Counted from the stretch's first letter, positions 52,438-62,845 are shown. The stretch: DNA of 64,000 bases from Lysinibacillus sp. KCTC 33748 (GCF_002237755.1 NZ_MWSJ01000002.1:124001-188000); one strand, 5' to 3'. Program-made: numbers and translations. Notes: generated by a model from the sequence alone, not told the origin.

Positions 52438-55400
52438 TTAAGATTGTAGGGTAGGTGTTACCACATCTAATGAGAAAGGTTCGGATAAAGCTGCTTTTTT
52501 AGCATTTACATTATCCGGTTTCGATAGAACGTAGAGCTTATAAGACCCAGGTGTCGTTAAATTAAGCTTGATGGGTTCCCCAGAATACTCTTTAGAAACT
52601 GTATTAATCATATAATTCGAATTAAGATTATTTACACTAAAATCCGTTACAGTACTCGGAACTGCATAAATCTCGTACCCACTAATATTTCCCTTGTTGC
52701 TCGGTGTACTAAATGTGAGTGTAATTTCGTTAGCTCCAGGAGTAGCATTTGTAATCGTAGCTGGATTTACAGCTGTATCAACTGGATTTGACTTGAGTGT
52801 CACTGCGTTAGATGGCGTTGACAACGCATTGGCTCCCACCTTAGCAACTGTAAGTACTTTAGCAACATACGAGGTTCCTGCTTTGATTGGATCGCCAAAG
52901 GCGTCATTTGATACCATCAAGGTTTGTCGGATGTTGTTATTACCATTGGGTTTAATGATGGTATACAAACTGATATTTTGAATTGATTCTGCACGCTGTT
53001 TAGTGAAAGTAGAGGCCTGCCCCTCTGGAATCAGAAACACTCTATACTCTAATACATTCTGCTCATCACTAACCTTCGTAAAGCTTACCTCGATATCAGT
53101 AGAGTTACTACTTCCTTTAGCATCCAAAGATACTGATCCTACTTCATCAACTTTTGCATTATTAACCAGTTTAATAACATCAGAAGGACCGGACAAGTTA
53201 TACATTCCCTGGGAGCTTCCCGTACCTACTGACAATACATACACTCGATATTCTGTATCATTTTTAATCTGTTGGTTCTCAGTATCTTTATCACCAGCTT
53301 TCAAGATCGCACTATACTGACCTTTACTTATACTAGTATAAGAAGTAGCTTTAATGGCTTCATTTAAGCCAAAGCCATTCGCCTTTGACACAGGGACAAC
53401 CAGAATACGGTAATTACTTAAATTCGATTCATCGGAAGGCTTCGTGAACAATACTTGTAAATCTCGGCCATCTCCATTATCACCAACATCGCTTGCTTTA
53501 ACATTGCTTACCGCTTGAAGGGCTTTGTTCTTACTAAGCTTGATTCCCGATGCAGAAGATAGAGCATTTGGGATTGAAGAATTTCCATTCGCTACAGTCA
53601 ATACATAGACACTGTAGCTTGTGCCTTCCGTAATGGAATTACCGCGAACATCTCGAGCCCCATCTAACGTTCTAGTTACTGATTTATTTCCGCCCTTGCT
53701 CTCTGAGATGTAATAAGAGCTGCTATTAGCTTGCGATAGGCTGAAACTGCTGTACTCCGCTGTAGGGACAATCAAAATGCGATATTGATTGACATTTGTT
53801 TCATCGGAAGGTTTCGTGAACGATACCTGTATATCACGGCCATTTCCATAATCACTTACATCAGTAGCATTCAGACTAGATACAGCCTGCACATTGATGT
53901 TTTTACCGAGCGTAATCGTAGACGTTGGCGAGGACAGCACATTGCTACCGGAATAATTGCCATAGCCTACCGAGAGAACATAGACACGGTAGCTAGTTCT
54001 ATCCGTGATATAATTGCCGCGCACATCCCGAGTATTTCCCGAGAGCGTCAGCCCATAATTGTTATTTCCTGACTTGTTCACAGTCGTATAATTACTGCTG
54101 GATACATTATTAGCATCCGACAGACTGAAGCTACTGTAATAAGTTGTTGGCACAACCATGACGCGATAGTGACTAATATTAGACTCATTTGCCGCTTTAG
54201 TGAAAGAGACATAGAGATCACGACCGTCGCCATAATCATTCACATCGCTGGCATTGAGGTTCGATACTGCACCAACATTGCTACTATATAGTGTAATCGC
54301 ATTGGAAGCCGACGATAATACGTTATTCCCTGAGTTTTTAGCTACGGCCATAACGAATACACGATAGCTGACCCCATTCTGAATGGCATAACCGTCTGTA
54401 TCTCGAGCCCCTGAAGAGAGAACTTGAGAAATATTGTAGCCCGTCTTGTTCACTTGTGTGTAATTAGAGCTGGACAGACTGTTCGCCTTCGTCAATGTAA
54501 AGTTCGAATAGTTGTTTGCTCTTACAACAAAGATCCGGTATGCGCTAATGTTAGACTCATCGGATGCTTTGTTAAAGCTAACCCGCAGATCACGTCCATC
54601 CCCATAGTCATTGACGTCATCAACTTGAGTAATAACCGGAATAGGCAATGTATTCGCACTAAGCGTTACTGAAGATGAAGCAGAAGACAACTTATTACTA
54701 GCTGAAATAGTGTTGCTTACAGACAGAACGAACGCTGTATAAGGGACGCCGTTTTTAATATAATCACCGGAAGAGTCGCGCGACGAAGAAGTCAGAGTTC
54801 CTGTCAACGTGCCGCCATTGCTTCCCGATTTATTGACTGTCGTATAGGATTTACTAGTTAAATTATTCGCGCTAGAAAGGCTGAAATTGTTAGCATCCTT
54901 AGTCTTTACGATAAACACACGATAATTCGAAATATTATTGTCACTTTGTGGACGAGTGAAGCTAACCGAGATATCGCGTCCATCTCCAAAATCGCTAATA
55001 TCGTTAATTTTTACATTTGTTACCTCTGTAACCGAAGACATGTTCGTTAAGGTAATCTTCTGAGAAGATTTCGATAATACGCTGGAATAAGAACCTTTTC
55101 CAACTGCAAGTACATACGCTACATAAGGCTCGTCATTTCTAATATAGTCTCCGTCCACATCCCGCGAACTTTGAGTTAATATTATGGAACGATCCGAGCC
55201 GGCAGGTGATACTTTCGTATAATTTGAAGCGGAGACCTTTAGGGCCGACGCCTGATTAAAGCTTTTTGAAGCCTTCACAACGAGAACCCGGTAATGATCC
55301 ACAAGTGATTCAGTAGACGATTTGGAGTAGGTAACCTCCAGGTCACGCCCATCTCCTTGATTACCAATATCTCTAACCGACACATAGCTCACTGGAGAAA

Positions 55401-55848
55401 TACTGATATTGCTCGGAGTGTCAGATTTAATAGATACGATCTGATTATACGGGTTCCAGTCAACATCCTGACCAAGCGCTTCACTAACGAAGCGTACTGG
55501 CACCATTGTTCTGCCATTTATTATCTGTGCTGGTACATCAAGCGTAACTCTCTCGCCATTAATAGTAGCTACCTTCGATTTAATCTTGAGAACTACCGTT
55601 GTACCTCCTTTAATCCCAGTAACGGTTTGATTCTTTCGATCCCAATCTACGTTTGCATCCAATGCCTCAAAGATTGCTCTAAGCGGCAGCATGACACGCC
55701 CTTGAACCATCACTGGCGGCTGGTCGGTCTTTAATTGAACCCCGTCCACATAAATAGTGATGGCCCTTGCCGCTTGAGCAGTTACTGGCTGCAGCAATAT
55801 CGGTACAATAAGTATCGCTGCAAGAAACAAAGTCCATATTTTCTTCAT
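52438..55848 (-). CDS. Large secreted protein: copper amine oxidase-like N-domain plus Fn3-like repeats
   Basis: A 1136-residue protein with a signal peptide (KKIWTLFLAAILIVPILLQP..., cut near AQAA). Residues 30-150 carry two copies of the stalk-type domain motif (GRVMLPLRAIFEALDANVDW and GRTMVPVRFVSEALGQDVDW, PF07833-like). Then come about eight repeats of roughly 110 residues, most with a DxxDYGDGRDLxVSFTK start and a YRVxVV strand, resembling fibronectin III folds. No sortase motif or S-layer domain is seen. GGAAGGGG selects ATG 55848. The gene is visibly more GC-rich than its surroundings and may be acquired, for example from a Paenibacillus-like source. Confidence 0.85.
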   Translation of the reverse strand: MKKIWTLFLAAILIVPILLQPVTAQAARAITIYVDGVQLKTDQPPVMVQGRVMLPLRAIFEALDANVDWDRKNQTVTGIKGGTTVVLKIKSKVATINGERVTLDVPAQIINGRTMVPVRFVSEALGQDVDWNPYNQIVSIKSDTPSNISISPVSYVSVRDIGNQGDGRDLEVTYSKSSTESLVDHYRVLVVKASKSFNQASALKVSASNYTKVSPAGSDRSIILTQSSRDVDGDYIRNDEPYVAYVLAVGKGSYSSVLSKSSQKITLTNMSSVTEVTNVKINDISDFGDGRDISVSFTRPQSDNNISNYRVFIVKTKDANNFSLSSANNLTSKSYTTVNKSGSNGGTLTGTLTSSSRDSSGDYIKNGVPYTAFVLSVSNTISASNKLSSASSSVTLSANTLPIPVITQVDDVNDYGDGRDLRVSFNKASDESNISAYRIFVVRANNYSNFTLTKANSLSSSNYTQVNKTGYNISQVLSSGARDTDGYAIQNGVSYRVFVMAVAKNSGNNVLSSASNAITLYSSNVGAVSNLNASDVNDYGDGRDLYVSFTKAANESNISHYRVMVVPTTYYSSFSLSDANNVSSSNYTTVNKSGNNNYGLTLSGNTRDVRGNYITDRTSYRVYVLSVGYGNYSGSNVLSSPTSTITLGKNINVQAVSSLNATDVSDYGNGRDIQVSFTKPSDETNVNQYRILIVPTAEYSSFSLSQANSSSYYISESKGGNKSVTRTLDGARDVRGNSITEGTSYSVYVLTVANGNSSIPNALSSASGIKLSKNKALQAVSNVKASDVGDNGDGRDLQVLFTKPSDESNLSNYRILVVPVSKANGFGLNEAIKATSYTSISKGQYSAILKAGDKDTENQQIKNDTEYRVYVLSVGTGSSQGMYNLSGPSDVIKLVNNAKVDEVGSVSLDAKGSSNSTDIEVSFTKVSDEQNVLEYRVFLIPEGQASTFTKQRAESIQNISLYTIIKPNGNNNIRQTLMVSNDAFGDPIKAGTSYVAKVLTVAKVGANALSTPSNAVTLKSNPVDTAVNPATITNATPGANEITLTFSTPSNKGNISGYEIYAVPSTVTDFSVNNLNSNYMINTVSKEYSGEPIKLNLTTPGSYKLYVLSKPDNVNAKKAALSEPFSLDVVTPTLQS

Positions 55849-56312
55849 AAATTCCACCCCTTCCGATACCCTTATATTAATCTGGCAATGATAAATATCA
55901 TTGTATAATTAGTACGCACCAATAGGTGAAAAAGTTTCGTATTTTTACCTATATAAGAAAATTTAACCTGTAAGGTGATTCCATATCGGCCTTATTGGGC
56001 GTTTTCCTATATGAAATAATAAATGTACCTTCGTCGTGTCTTTCTCGACGTATTTTTCATAATACGAATGGAGAAGAATACATTTCTATGATTATAAAAC
56101 GAATCGTAATGTAGGGATGATGACTTTCTTCATAATATGGGGGTCAAGTATACGAGGACAGACTACCGCCGTTGAAAGCGCTGGCTATTATCCCGGTCAA
56201 GCAGGTTGACAAGAACAATAGCAATTCAGCTGTAATTAAAAAGCTTGTCGCAATGATTAGCGACAAGCATTGCCGAGGAGTACAGTTTAAAATCCGACGC
56301 ACTTTTACCGTT
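55849..56312. other. Gap with an 18-bp palindrome
   Basis: It holds the promoter region of the large secreted protein gene and the end of the tldD/tldE operon. CAATGATA-AA-TATCATTG at 55886-55903 is a perfect palindrome about 40 bases before the start at 55848 and could be an operator. No gene is seen. Confidence 0.45.
56243..56268 (-). terminator. Terminator of the tldD-tldE operon
   Basis: GCTTGTCGC / GCGACAAGC with an 8-base loop; on the minus strand it is followed by TTTTTAATT. Confidence 0.7.
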
Positions 56313-57656
56313 TTATTCCACTGTTACTGATAGCTCCTTCACAAGGAGGGAAGGGGAGCCGTACCCATCTGGTAGGAAGAAAAGCTCTGAGCTAATTTCT
56401 TCGATAGTATTTAAGAACTTAAAGAAGTTTCCGGCTATAGTCATTTGCTTCACAGGTGATGCAATTTTGCCATCTTGAATATGGAAACCTTTAGCTGCGA
56501 CTGAAAAATCACCAGAAACCGTATTCGTTCCTGAGTGAAGGCCAGCTAATTCGGTAATAAGTACTCCTTCAGAGACTAAGGCGATTAACTCCTCTTGTGA
56601 TCGATTACCTGGTGAAATATATAAATTTTGAGGTGCGATTGATAAAGTGCTTTTGTAAGAGTCTTTATGTGCATGTCCGCTCGTTTTGCAGCCTTCCTTC
56701 TTTGCCGTTTTTCTATTATGCAATAGTGTTTGCAGTGTTCCGTCTAAAATGATCGCCTGCTCCTTTGTTGCAACACCTTCACCATCAAAGCTTGCTCCTG
56801 ATAAAGCTTCAGGATGGAATGGGGCATTCAGTAATGTCAAAGCATCTGACGCCACTTTTTGTCCGACTTTACCTTTTAATAAAGATTGATCTTTTTGTGC
56901 ATTTTCTGCAGACAATATAGGCATAAAAGTACTTAGTAAAGATGCTGTCGCATCTGAGCGTAGGATGATTGGATATTTTCCAGATGGAATCGATTTTTCA
57001 CCTAGGTTTGCAAGTGCTTCTTCGGCTGCTGCTTTGGCAATTTCATCAGCATTGAGAGAATGAAAATCACGAGTCATTTTCAAATAACTACCCGTTTTCA
57101 GTTCCTCTCCTTCTTTGACCACTGTGGAAAGGTAGATGACTAGACCATTCTCCTTATGTGATAGAGAAAGATTTTTACTATTCGCTAATGAACGTTCAGT
57201 AGTATATTCTTGAAGAAAACAGTAATCAAGCGTTACAATGCGCGAATCGTAGGCACGGATTTTTTGTTCAATTAAAAGTAGTAGCTCGATTTTTTCAGGA
57301 ATCCCGATTGACTCTAATTCTTCATTGTAAAATTCATGTGGCGTGTATTCATTATTGCCTTCAAAAATATCTATGCCCTCATCTTCATCTAGAACGTCTG
57401 CATTTGCTTTTACACTGTTGATTAAAAAGGAAATAGAATCATCGTCTAGTTTCTCTGTATAGGCGTACCCCATTTTTCCGTTATGCAGCCCACGTAGACT
57501 TAGACCCCCATCCTCAGACGTTTCATAGCTATCAATCTGTCCTTCGTAAAGCATACATTGAAAAGAGCTTTTTCGTTCGAAATAAACTTCAGTCTCTGTA
57601 AAACCGGCTTCTATCGCCTGATCTAGTAGTTTTTCTTGATATTCAGCAATATTCAT
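56313..57656 (-). CDS. TldE/PmbA-family metalloprotease-like subunit
   Basis: A 447-residue partner of TldD. The PmbA fold is evident from LRGLHNGKMGYAYTEKLDDD, ASFDGEGVATKEQAIILDG, and the C-terminal HSGTNTVSGDFSVAAKGF. It lacks the HExxxH zinc site, as expected for TldE. TldD/TldE heterodimers cleave unstructured peptides and mature some ribosomal peptides. AAGGGGG lies 8 bases before ATG 57656 and overlaps the end of tldD. Confidence 0.9.
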   Translation of the reverse strand: MNIAEYQEKLLDQAIEAGFTETEVYFERKSSFQCMLYEGQIDSYETSEDGGLSLRGLHNGKMGYAYTEKLDDDSISFLINSVKANADVLDEDEGIDIFEGNNEYTPHEFYNEELESIGIPEKIELLLLIEQKIRAYDSRIVTLDYCFLQEYTTERSLANSKNLSLSHKENGLVIYLSTVVKEGEELKTGSYLKMTRDFHSLNADEIAKAAAEEALANLGEKSIPSGKYPIILRSDATASLLSTFMPILSAENAQKDQSLLKGKVGQKVASDALTLLNAPFHPEALSGASFDGEGVATKEQAIILDGTLQTLLHNRKTAKKEGCKTSGHAHKDSYKSTLSIAPQNLYISPGNRSQEELIALVSEGVLITELAGLHSGTNTVSGDFSVAAKGFHIQDGKIASPVKQMTIAGNFFKFLNTIEEISSELFFLPDGYGSPSLLVKELSVTVE

Positions 57657-57659
57657 CAA

Positions 57660-59048
57660 TTATTCCCCCTTTGTTCCTCCAACTGTCATTTCGCTAACAC
57701 GAATCATCGGCTGACCAACATTGACAGGAAGACTACCACTAATGGATCCGCACATGCCAGCACCGTGCGCAAGATTATTACCAACACGATCAACTAGCTG
57801 CAATGTTTTTGCTCCGTTACCTATAAGTGTTGCACCACGTACAGGATGATCGATTTTTCCATCCTTCACAATATAAGCTTCCATAGCCGCGAAGTTATAG
57901 TCACCTGTTGATGGATTTACTTGCCCGCCACCCATATATTTTGCATAAATACCATATTCGGTAGATGCAATTATTTCATCAGGTGTAGAAGTGCCTGGCG
58001 CGATAAATGTGTTCGTCATTCGGGATGTTGGATTGAAACGATAAGATTGGCGACGTGAAGATCCAGTTGGTTCAGCATTCATACGGCGCGCATTAAATTT
58101 ATCAATCAAGTAGCCTTTTAAAATTCCATTTTCAATTAAGATGTTTTTTCGCGTTTTTTCCCCTTCATCATCAATGTTAAGGGAACCCCATTCTTTTGGA
58201 AGTGTGCCATCATCAATATATGTAACAATGTCAGGGGCAACTTTTTCACCAAGACGATTTGCAAAAACGGAATTGTTTTTCGCGACGGCTGTAGCCTCAA
58301 GTCCATGACCACAAGCTTCATGGAATATAACACCGCCGAATTCATTATCAATGATGACTGGGAATTTTCCGCTAGGACATTCATCGGCATGAAGCATCGT
58401 GACCGCAATACGTGCAGCTTCACCAGCATAGTGCTCTAGATCTAGATTTTCGATAAATTCAAAGCCTGCATGTGCGCCAGGACCGTAGGAGCCAGTTTGC
58501 GTTTCTTTGCCCTCGGAGGCAGTTGCCTGGATAGTAAGTCGACTATAAATACGCGTATCTTCTACAAATTTTCCTTCTGAGTTGGCGATTAAAACATGCT
58601 GCTCATCGTCAAGATACCGAACTTTAACTTGACTGATACGTTCATCATAATTTCTAGCAATGTCATTAGCCTTCCGCATGATTGTTGCTTTTCTAGCATG
58701 AGCCACACTGTTTGGTAGGATGATAATGTTATGAACAGGTGTAATAATTTCTTTTTTTAGTGGTTGAATAGTTCCGGTAGCGCCGCCTTTAATAGCAAGT
58801 GCTGCTCGTTTTGCTGCTGCTAGTAAGCCTTCCTCTGAAAAATCGTTTGTGTACGTGTAGATGCTCTGAAGACCGGAAAAAATGCGTATACCAATACCAA
58901 AGTCACGACCTGAAATACTTTGTTCAATTTTTCCACTTAGCAATGTACATTCATTGACAAACTTATCCTCGATGAAAACTTCGGAAAAATCGCCACCTGT
59001 TGAAAGGGCAGCTTCAAGTACATTTTCAATAACTGATTGTTTTATCAT
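57660..59048 (-). CDS. TldD-family metalloprotease
   Basis: A 462-residue zinc protease subunit with the site FHEACGHGLEA (HExxxH) near residue 240 and the C-terminal GGGQVNPSTGDYNFA. AAAGGAGG lies before ATG 59048. It is the first gene of a two-gene operon; the tldE start lies 4 bases beyond its stop. No peptide precursor gene is recognised nearby. Confidence 0.93.
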   Translation of the reverse strand: MIKQSVIENVLEAALSTGGDFSEVFIEDKFVNECTLLSGKIEQSISGRDFGIGIRIFSGLQSIYTYTNDFSEEGLLAAAKRAALAIKGGATGTIQPLKKEIITPVHNIIILPNSVAHARKATIMRKANDIARNYDERISQVKVRYLDDEQHVLIANSEGKFVEDTRIYSRLTIQATASEGKETQTGSYGPGAHAGFEFIENLDLEHYAGEAARIAVTMLHADECPSGKFPVIIDNEFGGVIFHEACGHGLEATAVAKNNSVFANRLGEKVAPDIVTYIDDGTLPKEWGSLNIDDEGEKTRKNILIENGILKGYLIDKFNARRMNAEPTGSSRRQSYRFNPTSRMTNTFIAPGTSTPDEIIASTEYGIYAKYMGGGQVNPSTGDYNFAAMEAYIVKDGKIDHPVRGATLIGNGAKTLQLVDRVGNNLAHGAGMCGSISGSLPVNVGQPMIRVSEMTVGGTKGE

Positions 59049-59288
59049 ATTTTTTCCTCCTTTTCTCAATTATACCAAGCAATCGGAATGTTCAGTGTTC
59101 GTATATTGGGATTAAATCTAGTGAAATTTATCACGTAAATTAATATATATTCTAATTGAGACGTTTTATGATAGGAGCGTTGGTAGGTAGGGCATATTTT
59201 TAATGAACATCTACACGAAAATCAAAAATTAATTATAATTTACTGCTTCTATCACCAAACTAATGGAAAATCAGAGGAAGGTGATGGA

Positions 59289-59513
59289 ATGAAGCAGCAA
59301 TATAATGCAGGGGATATTGTTTATATTTTTTATCGTCATCCATATTTTCAAGAAGTTGCGAACATACAGGAAGCGGCAGTTGTGAATAATCCGGATCACC
59401 CAAATGAACAGGTGCTTTTTCTATTTGAGACTTATTATCCGATAACAAACGATATTCTAATATTTACAAGCGAAATGGCAGCTGTGCAAGCTTATCATCA
59501 GTATTTTCACTGA
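59289..59513 (+). CDS. SplA-like transcriptional regulator
   Basis: A 74-residue protein reading YNAGDIVYIFYRHPYFQEVA, then NIQEAAVV and LFLFETYYPI. This pattern matches SplA, the TRAP-like regulator of spore photoproduct lyase genes in Bacillus. In Bacillus splB follows directly; here none does. AGGAAGGTGATGG precedes the ATG. Confidence 0.7.
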   Translation: MKQQYNAGDIVYIFYRHPYFQEVANIQEAAVVNNPDHPNEQVLFLFETYYPITNDILIFTSEMAAVQAYHQYFH

Positions 59514-59791
59514 TAAAGGTTATGAAATGGAATTATTTTGTAGCGAGAGAAACTAGTTATAATTAATAGGTTTTTTCTCTAAATTTTAATACTGCGGAAT
59601 CTCTTAGCTTTTTCCCAATTTCATTAAATTCCTTGGAAGCCTCAACCTCCATCGCATCTCTTATGCAACAATATCTCATTCTTATCTTTTGAAATGGATA
59701 CTAATAGTTCTGCTACCTATTTTGTCTGTATAATCCCAGTTTTGATGGTAACGCTAAGCCGAGATAGTCATTCAAAAAGGGGAGAATCTAT

Positions 59792-60727
59792 TTGTACTCA
59801 TTTCAACCGAAATGTTTGTCGGAGCATGAAGAGCTTGAGGTTGTTATGCTTTGTGCGCCATCAAAATTAGATGTAACAGATTTAACAATAGCTGAAAATG
59901 TAGGGTGGAGTGCTACTGTCAATCACGTAAAAGCAATGGAGAATTTCATGGAATTAAAGACGACGCTAGAAAATGAAGGTGTCAAGGTTATTGATTATTC
60001 GAAAGAACTAACAAATGGTGAGAAAACAGTAAGTGAGCAGCTTATTAATAGGTACTTTGTACGCGATCTAGCCTGTGTTTTGGGAAATAGGATTTTCCTT
60101 GGAGAGGCGGGAAGCTCGCTAAGGCGACCGGAGTATCCACATGCGCACTCATTATTAGATAAATGGTTTCCAGCAAAAAATTTAAAAGTGAAACAACCTT
60201 CTACTGCTTTAGAATGTGGAGATGTAATGATTTTAAATAGGGATGCAGTGCTTATTAATATTGGTATGAGAACAACGTTAGAAGCTGTAGAAAGTATGAA
60301 GGATCACATCTTCCAAGAAGGATTTACAGAAATCGCGATTATTGATTTGCCGAGACGATCCGATACACTTCATTTAGATATGAATTGTAATGTGACAAAC
60401 GCTAATCTAGTAATCGCTAAAAACTTTATGCGTTATTTTCCTGTACAGGTGTTAACGCCTCAAACAATTCGTTTCGAAATGACCGAGCAATTTTTAAATC
60501 ATCATGGCTTTGATGTCTACTGGCTTGAAAAATATAATACAATCCCTGATATCAATTTTATCAATCTTAATCCCGAAACACTGTTGATTAGTAAACAAGC
60601 AACGAAGCAGCAATGGACGAAACATCCACTGTTACAAAAAAAGAACTTAATAGAAATTGAAGTCACAGAACTTGAAAAAGGCGGTGGTGGCATTCGTTGC
60701 ATGACATTGCCATTGTTAAGAAAGTAA
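59792..60727 (+). CDS. Arginine deiminase / amidinotransferase-superfamily enzyme
   Basis: A 311-residue guanidino-group-modifying enzyme. ALECGDVMILN (Asp), LPRRSDTLHLDMNCNVTN (catalytic His) and GGGGIRCMTLPL (nucleophile Cys near residue 302) match arginine deiminases and dimethylargininases. It is shorter than classical ArcA (about 410). The start is TTG 59792 after AAGGGGAG. A permease follows after 25 bases, suggesting uptake and breakdown of arginine or a related amine. Confidence 0.85.
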   Translation: MYSFQPKCLSEHEELEVVMLCAPSKLDVTDLTIAENVGWSATVNHVKAMENFMELKTTLENEGVKVIDYSKELTNGEKTVSEQLINRYFVRDLACVLGNRIFLGEAGSSLRRPEYPHAHSLLDKWFPAKNLKVKQPSTALECGDVMILNRDAVLINIGMRTTLEAVESMKDHIFQEGFTEIAIIDLPRRSDTLHLDMNCNVTNANLVIAKNFMRYFPVQVLTPQTIRFEMTEQFLNHHGFDVYWLEKYNTIPDINFINLNPETLLISKQATKQQWTKHPLLQKKNLIEIEVTELEKGGGGIRCMTLPLLRK

Positions 60728-60752
60728 GCAAAAGGCAGGAGGGCTGATCAAA

Positions 60753-62078
60753 ATGACATCTAAAACAAGTAAAGGAAGGTTGTCTTGGTGGCAACTTTCG
60801 CTTCTCGGTATAGGTTGTACATTAGGAACAGGATTTTTCCTTGGGACAAGTATGGCCATTCATAAAAGTGGTCCTGCTGTTTTAATTCCTTTTTTGTTAG
60901 CGGCGATTGCTACGTACATTGTCTATGATGCTCTTGTTAAGATGTCAGTTGACAATCCAGATAAGGGATCATTTCGTACTTATGCAAAGCAAGCTTTTGG
61001 AAATTGGGCAGGATTTAGTAATGGCTGGATTTACTTGATTTCTGAGATGCTTATTATGGGCAGTCAATTGATGGCGCTGGGTATTTTTACAAAGCTTTGG
61101 TTTCCAATGCTTCCATTATGGAGTGCTGCATCTATTTATGCAGCACTTGGATTAGCCGTTATTCTTATGGGCATGAAGGGCTTTGAAAAATTTCAAAATA
61201 TTTTTGGGGCGTTAAAGGCTGCAGTGGTTGTCATGTTTATATTAGTAGCGGTTGTATTAATAATAAAAGGATTTAATACGGAAACTACTACACTCGATGC
61301 GCTGTATGCAAATTACGAAGAATTTTTCTCTCAAGGTGTGAAAGGGATTTGGCTTGGACTGCTATACGCTTTTTATGCATTTGGAGGAATTGAGGTTATG
61401 GGTTTAATGGTCATTGACTTAAAAAATCCTAAAGAAGCGCCGAAAGCTGGAAAAGTGATGATTATTGCTATTACTGTCATTTTTATAATAGCTATCATGC
61501 TTGCCTTGGCACTTGTTTCTTGGAAGGACTTTACTATTGAGGAAAGCCCATTTATTACAGCGCTTAATGGCTATCATATACCTTTTTTTGCAGATATTTT
61601 TAATGGTGTTTTAATTATTGCAGGTTTTTCAACAATGGTAGCCTCTTTATACGCGGTCATAACGATTCTTATTACACTCGCAGAGGATCACGATGCTCCA
61701 GCTTCTCTAGCGAAGAAGGGGAAAATGAAGATTCCATTTCCTGCATTTCTCTTTTTAGCTAGTGGTTTAATCGTAACGATTGTTATAGGATTCCTCATGC
61801 CAGAAAAGATATTTGAATATTTGGTTACAGCTGCAGGCTTAATGCTAATTTATAACTGGCTCTTTATATTAGTGACCTATATGAAGCTAATGGACCTGTC
61901 AAAGTGGGAGTATGTGAAGAATGGAATAGGGATGTTACTCATTGCGGTGACAGTGTCTGGAACGTTAGGGGAAAAAACAAGCAGACTCGGTTTTTTCGTG
62001 AGCCTGCTTTTTATCATCTTAATAGGGGTTGCGACTTGGATTGTAATGAAAAGGCAAAAACAAGGTAAGGAAGCTTAA
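60753..62078 (+). CDS. APC-superfamily amino acid permease
   Basis: A 441-residue transporter with twelve helices. LSLLGIGCTLGTGFFLGTS is the N-terminal consensus and EVMGLMVIDLKNPKEAPKAG the conserved loop. It follows the deiminase-like gene by 25 bases with GCAGGAGGG upstream, so it likely imports that enzyme's substrate or exchanges it with the product. Its end overlaps the end of the converging YqcI gene by 4 bases. Confidence 0.9.
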   Translation: MTSKTSKGRLSWWQLSLLGIGCTLGTGFFLGTSMAIHKSGPAVLIPFLLAAIATYIVYDALVKMSVDNPDKGSFRTYAKQAFGNWAGFSNGWIYLISEMLIMGSQLMALGIFTKLWFPMLPLWSAASIYAALGLAVILMGMKGFEKFQNIFGALKAAVVVMFILVAVVLIIKGFNTETTTLDALYANYEEFFSQGVKGIWLGLLYAFYAFGGIEVMGLMVIDLKNPKEAPKAGKVMIIAITVIFIIAIMLALALVSWKDFTIEESPFITALNGYHIPFFADIFNGVLIIAGFSTMVASLYAVITILITLAEDHDAPASLAKKGKMKIPFPAFLFLASGLIVTIVIGFLMPEKIFEYLVTAAGLMLIYNWLFILVTYMKLMDLSKWEYVKNGIGMLLIAVTVSGTLGEKTSRLGFFVSLLFIILIGVATWIVMKRQKQGKEA

Positions 62079-62845
62079 TGTTCTTTGTTCTGTGGAAAAA
62101 TCAGAGAATTTTGCATACGTAAAAAAGGACATTTTGATGGACTAACATTATCATCGCTTAAAAAATACTGCTTCCATTCATTACTTCCTTCTTGCCCATA
62201 CCATTTTAAATCAGGATGGGCAGGGATATCATCGTATTCGTTAATGCGTTGCCGAATAAGTTTCTTTAATTTTCGACCAAATGCAGTAGAGTCGTTTATT
62301 TCTTCAAATATCCAGCGTGGCTGGAATGCCATTAATAAAGTAGAGAAATGACGACTCTTTCTTAATTTGTGTGCGGGCGTTGCACAAGATACAAAATAAG
62401 GCTCACCGTTAAAACAAAATTCCCATTCATTATGTGATGGATCGGTTGGAATTTCCTTTGGCCAATCAATTTCATCGAATTTAGTTAAATTGTTTAAAAC
62501 TGACCAAAATAAATTATTATAATCCGCAACGTCGAATTTATGCATCTCATTGGGCGTTTTGAAGAAAATGGTATGTGTTGTATAGTTGCCGAATGTTTGA
62601 CAGTGCTTATTGTATTCCTTTAAGCAAAGTGCTAATGTCTTTATCGATTGTTCCTCTCGTGGATCTCCGATAAAACTGTAGCGAAGATGGTTCGATAAAA
62701 AACCTTTTCTTGCTGGAATACAGGGGAACGTATTTGCTTCATCTGCAACCATGGCAGCGAAGTCGGTATATGCTGACTGTTGCCATAATGGAAGTGTTTC
62801 AAAATGTTCTTCGATCCACCTCTTGTCTAACACTGCTACTTCCAC
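62075..62845 (-). CDS. YqcI/YcgG-family protein
   Basis: A 256-residue soluble protein of the YqcI/YcgG family. PCIPARKGFLSNHLRYSFIG at residues 41-60 and the C-terminal CPFLRMQ are characteristic, as is EWEFCFNGEPYFVSCATPAH. Function is unknown; some relatives are associated with haem or metal enzymes. The start is GTG 62845, six bases after AAGGAGGAG. Confidence 0.85.
   Translation of the reverse strand: MEVAVLDKRWIEEHFETLPLWQQSAYTDFAAMVADEANTFPCIPARKGFLSNHLRYSFIGDPREEQSIKTLALCLKEYNKHCQTFGNYTTHTIFFKTPNEMHKFDVADYNNLFWSVLNNLTKFDEIDWPKEIPTDPSHNEWEFCFNGEPYFVSCATPAHKLRKSRHFSTLLMAFQPRWIFEEINDSTAFGRKLKKLIRQRINEYDDIPAHPDLKWYGQEGSNEWKQYFLSDDNVSPSKCPFLRMQNSLIFPQNKEH

Noticed and set aside
55886-55903. 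Fur box before the large secreted protein gene
   Set aside because: The palindrome resembles part of a Fur site but lacks the full 7-1-7 pattern, so it is listed only as an unspecified palindrome.
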